Assembly: GCA_050734185.1 (NCBI GenBank)
Contig: JBOHUE010000026.1
Location: forward strand, 1-6,742
DNA: 6,742 nt
Source: JAFALX01 sp050734185
GTDB lineage: Bacteria; Chloroflexota; Dormibacteria; Aeolococcales; Aeolococcaceae
Direction: 5' to 3'
The position numbers and the translations under genes were made by a program. The notes below the pieces were generated by a model, which saw only the letters and a list, made by a program, of their open reading frames with translations, searched no databases and was not told where the DNA came from. Below, one piece after another: positions 1-6,742 of the stretch. How positions within the stretch are numbered: position 1 is the stretch's first letter; every line of letters starts with the position of its first letter.

Positions 1-72
1 GTGCACGCGAACGACGCCGGCTACCGCGTGATCGCTTCCACCTTCGCGCGCGCGATCGACACGTCCCGATAG
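1..72 (+). CDS. 3' end of a probable SGNH/GDSL-type hydrolase (partial)
   Basis: Only the last 23 codons are in the window, reading in frame 1 to a TAG stop at 70-72. The visible peptide begins VHANDAGYRVIA. This resembles the C-terminal block of SGNH/GDSL esterases and lipases, where a catalytic His in a DxxH motif is followed by PNDAGY-like residues and a helix. The His at visible residue 2 would be that catalytic base; its partner Asp and the rest of the gene lie upstream. In the family these enzymes hydrolyse ester bonds in lipids, acylated sugars or cell-wall polymers; the substrate here cannot be told. The gene converges on the lipoprotein gene at 141-611, with a hairpin between them. 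The call rests on one short motif, so another fold is possible. Confidence 0.5.
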   Translation: MHANDAGYRVIASTFARAIDTSR

Positions 73-86
73 GGGGGCTCGTGTCG

Positions 87-115
87 GGCTGGGGACGCAA
101 CGCGCGTTCCCAGCC
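87..115. terminator. Hairpin between convergent genes, likely shared terminator
   Basis: Bases 87-98 pair with 104-115 to give a 12-bp stem containing one G-U pair, closed by a 5-base loop (99-103). It sits 15 bases after the stop of the upstream + strand gene and 25 bases beyond the stop of the - strand lipoprotein gene, where a bidirectional terminator is expected. The stem is strong and GC-rich. The T tract is poor on the + side (TTCAC) and absent on the - side, so termination may be inefficient or factor-assisted. Confidence 0.5.
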
Positions 116-140
116 TTCACGACGTCACACCGGGTGCTGC

Positions 141-611
141 TCAGCCCGGCGGGTACGTGGCAATCACGCTTGTCCAGTGCGTGACGTCGACATCTCCCTC
201 CGCTATCACGGTCGTTCTGCCGCCAGGAGTCTGTCTCAGATAGCGGTAGTGGCCATCCGTCCCCACGAGCTGCATCCCGTAGAACGGGCCTTTGCCGAAG
301 CGCCCTCCTCCCCGGCACGGGAGCCGGGCCGCCGGCCCACAGAAGTACGGGTCGTGGAGGTCAAACGACGGATCCGGTGGCGCGAAGTCGAGCAGGTATG
401 CGTCGCCCTGCGAGTACGTGGAGAGGTCCAGCCAGAACACCGGCGAGGGGCCACCTCGACCGTCCGGCAGCGCAGTCGGCACGCCGCTCGGCATGCCCGG
501 AGAGATGGTCGCCTGCGGCGCACCGACGGGGGGAATACGCGTCGGAAGCGACGTCCCGCCGCACGCGGCGATGAAGAGCGCTATCAGAGCAGACGCGCGC
601 AGCGGCTTCAT
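141..611 (-). CDS. Small putative lipoprotein of unknown function
   Basis: The 156-residue product starts MKPLRASALIALFIAACGG. It has a short positive N-terminus, a hydrophobic stretch (about residues 6-16) and the lipobox I14-A15-A16-C17, so signal peptidase II should cleave before Cys17 and leave a lipid-anchored protein. Gly, not Asp, follows the Cys. Residues 20-57 are rich in Pro, Gly, Ser and Thr and look like a flexible spacer. The remaining 100 residues form a small domain with many aromatic and Asp residues (for example FWLDLSTYSQGDAYLLDF at about 59-76). Two more Cys at 91 and 99 could form a disulfide outside the membrane. I do not recognise the family. The start is supported by an AGGAGG box 9 bases upstream. 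It is divergent from comM and convergent with the hydrolase tail, so it is probably transcribed alone. Reality of the gene is well supported; its role is unknown. Confidence 0.8.
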   Translation of the reverse strand: MKPLRASALIALFIAACGGTSLPTRIPPVGAPQATISPGMPSGVPTALPDGRGGPSPVFWLDLSTYSQGDAYLLDFAPPDPSFDLHDPYFCGPAARLPCRGGGRFGKGPFYGMQLVGTDGHYRYLRQTPGGRTTVIAEGDVDVTHWTSVIATYPPG

Positions 612-620
612 GCAGCCGAC

Positions 621-626
621 CCTCCT
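621..626 (-). promoter_or_regulatory. Shine-Dalgarno site of the lipoprotein gene
   Basis: The - strand reads AGGAGG here, a perfect anti-16S match 9 bases before the ATG at 611. It fixes the start that gives the signal peptide. No other start in the window has a ribosome binding site this strong. Confidence 0.8.
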
Positions 627-700
627 GCGCCAACGATACGCCCACTGACCAGGCGACTCAGCGGGGTATCACAATCGCGTCGTATTACACGCGGCTGTGG

Positions 701-709
701 TGCTACACT
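701..709 (+). promoter_or_regulatory. Extended -10 promoter of comM
   Basis: The + strand reads TGCTACACT: a TGn element joined to TACACT, which keeps the key first T, second A and last T of the sigma-70 -10 box. There is no convincing -35 hexamer at 16-18 bases, as is common for extended -10 promoters. The normal distance from -10 to the start site puts transcription at about 716-717, which is the GTG of comM, so the message would be leaderless. It lies in the 105-bp spacer shared with the divergent lipoprotein gene. I could not find a convincing promoter for the other direction. Confidence 0.5.
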
Positions 710-716
710 GCGTTGT

Positions 717-2216
717 GTGATCGCCAGCGCCATGAGTTGCACGACCCACGGGCTCGCGGGTGTGCCGGTGCGGGTCGAGGCTGATCTGGCCAACGGGCTG
801 CCCAATTTCACCATTGTCGGACTGACCGACCGCGCGATCCAGGAGGCGCGCGAACGCGTTCGCTCCGCGATTCGCAACTCGGGATTCCAGTTTCCACAGC
901 AGCGAGTCACGGTGAATCTGGCGCCCGCGGAGGTGCCGAAAGAGGGGACCGGGTTCGACCTGGCGATAGCGCTCGCAGTCCTCGCCGCTGACGGGAGGAT
1001 CGCTCCACCGGACGGCGCCGCTTTCGTTGGAGAGCTCGCGCTCGACGGTGGTCTGCGCCCGGTCACCGGTGTCCTGCCGATGGCGCGCTCGCTCGCGGCG
1101 CACGGCGTGCGGCGGTTGATCGTCGCCATCGACAACGCGGATGAGGCCGCGCTCGTGGACGGGCTCGAGGTTCTCGCAGCGCCGAATCTCGTCGCGTGTG
1201 CCGACCACTACCGAGGGGGGCGAGCGCTTGACCGCCGCGCCGCTCCGTCGCTCTCGCCGACCGTTCAAGTGCCGGAGGTCGACCTCGCGTCGATTCGCGG
1301 TCAGGCTGCTGCCAAACGAGCTCTTGAGATCGCCGCGGCCGGCGGCCACAACGTCCTCATGACCGGGCCGCCGGGGGCGGGAAAAACCATGCTGGCGAAG
1401 GCGTTTCCATGGTTGCTCCCAGACCTGCCGCCAGACCGGGCGCTCGAGGTCGCAGCCGTGTACTCACTCCGTGGCGCGCTGCGCGAACGACCGGTGACAT
1501 CGCTGCGCCCCCCGTTTCGCGCTCCGCATCAGAGCGTGTCGCGCTCCGGGCTCGTCGGCGGAGGAACGGGGATTGCGCTGCCCGGCGAGATCTCGCTCGC
1601 GCATCACGGCGTGCTCTTCCTCGATGAGCTGTGCGAGTTTCCACGCACGCATCTGGAAGCCCTGCGGCAGCCCCTCGAAGAGCGGCGGGTGACCGTCGTC
1701 CGTGCCCGTGCAGCGGTGACATACCCGTCCGAGTTCATGCTCGTTGCGGCCGCCAATCCGTGCCCCTGCGGTCACCTCGGCGACGACCAGCCATGCCGCT
1801 GTTCCGCGCCGCAACTTGCCGGCTACCAGGGCCGTCTGAGCGGTCCGATCAAAGACCGCATCGACCTCACGGTCACCGTGCCGCGGCAGCGCTACGCGGA
1901 CCTTTTCGACGCCCCCGCCGAAGAGTCGACCGCGACGGTAGGTGCCCGCGTCGCTGCCGCGCGGTCGCGACAGCTGGATCGCGCGTTGGTTCTCAACGCG
2001 GCCATGAGCGGTGCGGAGCTTCACGCGCACTGCAGATTGAGCGCGACCAACCGGCGCCTGCTGGCCCGATACGGGGAGCGGTTGCGGCTCAGCGCGCGCG
2101 GCTATTTCCGCGTGCTCCGCGTCGCGCGCACCGTCGCCGACCTCGCCGGCACCCACGACGTCGGCGAGGCCGCGCTCGCCGAGGCCATCCGTTACCGACC
2201 TGACACCGATGGCTGA
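717..2216 (+). CDS. comM: ComM/YifB family AAA+ ATPase (Mg-chelatase-like), competence branch-migration helicase
   Basis: The 499-residue product matches the usual family length of about 500. ComM is known in Vibrio cholerae as a hexameric helicase that promotes branch migration when incoming DNA is integrated during transformation. The N-terminal ChlI-like domain (about 1-170) includes DLANGLPNFTIVGL at 24-36. The ATPase domain has Walker A GPPGAGKT at 217-224, the family motif FRAPH at 267-271, Walker B GVLFLDE at 298-304 and a Cys cluster (C349, C351, C360, C362) before LSGPIKDRIDL. A C-terminal helical domain ends the protein. Residue 272 is Gln where relatives have a second His. GTG 717 is chosen because VIASAMS aligns residue for residue with the N-termini of relatives; ATG 732 would remove five of these residues. 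The frame is open upstream to 81, but that part opposes the lipoprotein gene and has no ComM similarity. dprA follows with an overlap. Confidence 0.93.
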   Translation: MIASAMSCTTHGLAGVPVRVEADLANGLPNFTIVGLTDRAIQEARERVRSAIRNSGFQFPQQRVTVNLAPAEVPKEGTGFDLAIALAVLAADGRIAPPDGAAFVGELALDGGLRPVTGVLPMARSLAAHGVRRLIVAIDNADEAALVDGLEVLAAPNLVACADHYRGGRALDRRAAPSLSPTVQVPEVDLASIRGQAAAKRALEIAAAGGHNVLMTGPPGAGKTMLAKAFPWLLPDLPPDRALEVAAVYSLRGALRERPVTSLRPPFRAPHQSVSRSGLVGGGTGIALPGEISLAHHGVLFLDELCEFPRTHLEALRQPLEERRVTVVRARAAVTYPSEFMLVAAANPCPCGHLGDDQPCRCSAPQLAGYQGRLSGPIKDRIDLTVTVPRQRYADLFDAPAEESTATVGARVAAARSRQLDRALVLNAAMSGAELHAHCRLSATNRRLLARYGERLRLSARGYFRVLRVARTVADLAGTHDVGEAALAEAIRYRPDTDG

Positions 2217-3087
2217 GCGGAGCGTCCCGCGACACGGCCCGGGATGGCCGGAGCGTTTCGAGCACCTGCTGCAGCCCCCAGAACGCGCCTGGTTGCGCGG
2301 CAGAGTCGCGCCCGCGCAGCCGGCCGTCGCCGTCGTCGGCTCGCGCCGGGCGACGGCCGCGGGCCTCGACATCGCTCGCTGCATCGGCCTCGACCTGGGC
2401 GGCGCGGGCATCCAGCTGGTGAGCGGCATGGCGCGCGGGATCGACGCGGCAGCCCACTGGGGCGCACTCGAGGCCGGCGGCAGCACGGTCGCCGTGCTCG
2501 GCTGTGGGATCGATGTCTGCTACCCCGCCCAGCACGGCCGGCTTCGGTTCGCCATATCCGAGAGCGGGTGCCTGATCACCGAAGAGCCGCCGGGCACGCC
2601 CCCACTGCAGCATCACTTCCCAAAGCGCAACCGGTTGATTGCCGCCCTGGCGCTGGCGGTGGTGGTGGTGGAGGCGACGCCGAAGAGCGGGGCGCTGAGC
2701 ACCGCCCGCTGGGAGGCCGACCTTGGCCGCGAGGTGCTCGCGGTTCCGGGCTCGATCCGCTCGCCGCAGAGCGAGGGGACCAACCTGCTCATTCGCGACG
2801 GCGCCCGCCCCTACCTGGGGCTCGGCGATCTCATCGACGCGCTTCCGGAGCTGGCCGGCCGGGTCGAGAGGGGCGCCCCGTCGAGCGGGCCCGGTGACCC
2901 CGTCCGTCGTTTGACGCCGGAACTCGAGGAGATACTGACGCGCATGGGAACGACCCCTGTCCTCCCCGACGAGATCGGCGCAGCACTCCGCCTTCCGGCG
3001 GCCGTGCTCGCGTCACGACTTGGTTCGCTGGAGCTGACCGGGGCCATACTGTCCCTCCCCGGAGGTCGCGTGGCGCGTACCTTCTGA
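2209..3087 (+). CDS. dprA: DNA-processing protein DprA (RecA loader on single-stranded DNA)
   Basis: The 292-residue product has all Rossmann-fold signatures of DprA/Smf: VGSR at 43-46, SGMARGID at 72-79, GCGIDVCYP at 98-106, FPKRNRLIA at 137-145, KSGALSTA at 159-166, AVPG at 178-181 and GTNLLIRDGA at 190-199. A winged-helix-like tail (about 235-290) matches the DML1-type domain. DprA binds single-stranded DNA in the cytoplasm, protects it and loads RecA during natural transformation. The protein is shorter than the roughly 370-residue E. coli form because it lacks the N-terminal SAM/HhH-type domain; only about 35 residues precede the Rossmann core. The ATG overlaps the comM stop by 8 bases (2209-2216) and has no clear Shine-Dalgarno sequence, so translation is probably coupled to comM. 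The pairing with comM fits a recombination role, but both genes also occur in species not known to be competent. Confidence 0.95.
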   Translation: MAERSVPRHGPGWPERFEHLLQPPERAWLRGRVAPAQPAVAVVGSRRATAAGLDIARCIGLDLGGAGIQLVSGMARGIDAAAHWGALEAGGSTVAVLGCGIDVCYPAQHGRLRFAISESGCLITEEPPGTPPLQHHFPKRNRLIAALALAVVVVEATPKSGALSTARWEADLGREVLAVPGSIRSPQSEGTNLLIRDGARPYLGLGDLIDALPELAGRVERGAPSSGPGDPVRRLTPELEEILTRMGTTPVLPDEIGAALRLPAAVLASRLGSLELTGAILSLPGGRVARTF

Positions 3088-3144
3088 TAGGGGGGTCGGG
3101 GCCAGCCTCCCGTTGGGCCACGGCCACACGTCCCCCACAGCCAC

Positions 3145-3148
3145 GGAA
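3145..3148 (+). promoter_or_regulatory. Weak ribosome binding site deciding the topA start
   Basis: GGAA lies 9 bases before ATG 3158. It is a weak site, but it supports this ATG over the in-frame TTG at 3113, which would add 15 residues with no counterpart in TopA relatives. The 70-bp gap after dprA (3088-3157) contains G- and C-rich stretches but no promoter or terminator that I can support. Confidence 0.4.
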
Positions 3149-3157
3149 CAACGCAAG

Positions 3158-5508
<2,351 letters not shown>

Positions 5509-5512
<4 letters not shown>

Positions 5513-6090
5513 CGCCGCGCGCCCACGCAACCACAATCGTTGCGGTCAAGCGCGGCAACGCGATTGCGGTCGCCGGCGACGGCCAGGTCACCGTCGGCGA
5601 CGTGGTGATGAAACGCGGCGCCTCGAAGGTTCGCCGCATGTTCCACAACCAGGTTGTCTGCGGCTTTGCCGGCGCGGTGTCCGACGCGCTCACCCTCTTC
5701 GACAAGTTCGAGCAGCACCTCGAGAAGCATCAGGGCAACCTGCTGCGCGCGGCGGTCGCGATGAGCCGCGAGTGGCGCACCGACAAGTACCTGCGTCATC
5801 TCGAGGCGAACCTCATCGTCGCGGGCGGCGGCACCCTCTTGCTGCTCAGCGGTGACGGCGAGGTCATCGAGCCCGATGAATCCGACGGTGTTGCCGCGAT
5901 CGGCAGCGGCGGACCGTACGCACATGCGGCGGCGCGCGCACTGCTCGACAACACCGACCTCGGCGCCGAGGAGATCGCGCGCCGTTCGCTGGAGATCGCC
6001 GCGCAACTCTGCATCTACACCAACGACCACATCACCGTGGAGACTCTCGTCGGCGAGCCCGACGGTGCCCTTGCCGGGGCTCGGGCGTGA
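5509..6090 (+). CDS. hslV: ATP-dependent protease subunit HslV (ClpQ)
   Basis: HslV is the threonine protease of the HslUV complex: a double hexamer in the cytoplasm that degrades proteins unfolded and fed in by HslU. The 193-residue product starts MTPRAHATTIVAV. The nucleophile should be Thr8, the first Thr of TTIV, so residues 1-7 must be removed. Other expected residues are present: Asp24 in AGDGQ, Lys40 in SKVRR (the equivalent of mature Lys33), FAGAVSDA at 53-60, and GSGGPYA at 132-138. The HATT leader resembles the short leaders of Bacillus and Thermotoga HslV more than the E. coli form, where only Met precedes Thr. About a dozen extra residues (GEPDGALAGARA) follow the usual C-terminus. 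topA precedes with a 4-bp ATGA overlap and hslU follows with a 4-bp GTGA overlap, so expression should be coupled. Confidence 0.96.
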
Positions 6091-6742
6091 GCGCGCTGGG
6101 GCAGGCACCGCCGCACGCAGACGTCGACGGAGACGAGGAGAGGCCAGAGTCCAACGGTGCAGCGAGCGCCACGATTGTTCCCCCGGCAGATGCCGCCACG
6201 CCGGATACGACCGAGCACCTCGCCGCGCCGGCGCCGCCCCCAACGAGCGACGCACCCCCTGGGATCGTCGCCGAGGTCGAACGTGAGCAACTCCGGCCGG
6301 TCGAGGTTGTGCGCCGGCTTGACGAGTTCATCATCGGCCAGGGCGACGCGAAGAAATCAGTCGCCATCGCGCTGCGCAATCGCATTCGCCGGCAGCAGCT
6401 TCCCGACGACCTGCGGGCCGAGGTCCTCCCCAAGAACATCCTGATGATCGGCCCCACCGGCGTCGGTAAGACGGAGATCGCGCGCCGCGTCGCGCGACTC
6501 ACGGCGTCGCCGTTTATCAAGGTCGAGGCGACAAAGTTCACCGAGGTCGGCTATGTCGGCCGCGACGTCGAGTCCATCGTTCGCGACCTGCTCGAACAGA
6601 CGATCACCGAAGTGCACAACGATCGCATCGCCGAGGTCGAGGACCAGGCTCGCCGCCTCGCCAACGCGCGTATCCTCGAAACGCTGCTCGACGCCGAGGA
6701 TCGCGCTGCCGCGGCGCAGAAGCCGCCGGCACCGCCCGAAGG
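6087..6742 (+). CDS. hslU: ATPase subunit HslU (ClpY), 5' part, with N-terminal extension
   Basis: HslU is the AAA+ unfoldase that threads substrates into HslV. The window holds 218 codons. The conserved part begins at about residue 69: LDEFIIGQ at 78-85, PKNILMIGPTGVGKT ending in the Walker A GPTGVGKT at 122-129, FIKVEATKFTEVGYVG with the pore loop GYVG at 155-158, then the start of the I-domain. Walker B, sensors and the C-terminal tail that activates HslV lie beyond the window. GTG 6087 overlaps the hslV stop (GTGA). There is no other ATG, GTG or TTG in frame before 6306, and a start there would cut into the conserved N-terminus. The product therefore has about 65 residues more than E. coli HslU before the conserved part, rich in Pro, Ala, Asp and Glu and probably disordered. 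About three quarters of codons in this stretch end in G or C, consistent with real coding sequence. Confidence 0.93.
   Translation, partial: MSALGQAPPHADVDGDEERPESNGAASATIVPPADAATPDTTEHLAAPAPPPTSDAPPGIVAEVEREQLRPVEVVRRLDEFIIGQGDAKKSVAIALRNRIRRQQLPDDLRAEVLPKNILMIGPTGVGKTEIARRVARLTASPFIKVEATKFTEVGYVGRDVESIVRDLLEQTITEVHNDRIAEVEDQARRLANARILETLLDAEDRAAAAQKPPAPPE

Noticed and set aside
81..716. In-frame open stretch upstream of comM that would extend the protein by 212 residues
   Set aside because: It opposes the lipoprotein gene, is Arg-rich with no ComM similarity, and the family N-terminus aligns exactly at GTG 717.
1464..2486. 340-codon open frame on the - strand
   Set aside because: It is a shadow of comM and dprA, with low-complexity Arg/Ala composition and no domain signature.
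2656..2672. Short GGT trinucleotide run in dprA as a phase-variation tract
   Set aside because: Slippage by whole units would stay in frame, and the run encodes the hydrophobic beta strand VVVVEA expected at this point of the DprA fold.
3113..3157. TTG start giving topA 15 more residues
   Set aside because: The added residues have no counterpart in TopA proteins, and ATG 3158 yields the standard N-terminus with a GGAA site upstream.
3088..3157. Terminator or promoter in the dprA-topA gap
   Set aside because: I found no stable stem followed by a T tract and no -10/-35 pair; the G-run and C-rich stretches pair only imperfectly.

Overview
This is a GC-rich bacterial window of mostly core genes, with no sign of a mobile element, phage, CRISPR array or RNA gene. 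The gene complement is bacterial. A probable leaderless start on comM and the dprA-topA-hslV-hslU order suggest a high-GC monoderm-type lineage (Terrabacteria, for example Chloroflexota or relatives). The Firmicutes version of this cluster, as I recall it, carries trmFO and xerC between topA and hslV. That placement is an inference of low certainty; no marker here settles the phylum.

Layout. Bases 1-72 are the 3' end of a + strand gene whose last residues resemble the C-terminus of an SGNH/GDSL hydrolase. A strong hairpin (87-115) lies between it and a convergent gene on the - strand (141-611), which encodes a small lipoprotein of unknown function. That gene has a perfect AGGAGG ribosome binding site and is divergent from the main gene block. 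The 105-bp divergent spacer holds an extended -10 promoter placed so that transcription should begin at or next to the GTG start of comM (717).

The main block reads entirely on the + strand: comM (717-2216), dprA (2209-3087), topA (3158-5512), hslV (5509-6090) and hslU (6087 to beyond the window end). comM/dprA overlap by 8 bp, topA/hslV by 4 bp (ATGA) and hslV/hslU by 4 bp (GTGA). Only dprA-topA has a gap (70 bp), so the block is probably one operon.

Working together: ComM (branch-migration AAA+ helicase) and DprA (RecA loader on incoming single strands) form the DNA-uptake and recombination half. TopA relaxes negative supercoils. HslV and HslU form the two-component ATP-dependent protease. 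I see no clear previously undescribed system. The points most worth a second look are a roughly 65-residue Pro/Ala/acidic extension at the N-terminus of HslU, the leaderless comM start, the four-finger TopA tail with a repeated finger, and the orphan lipoprotein.
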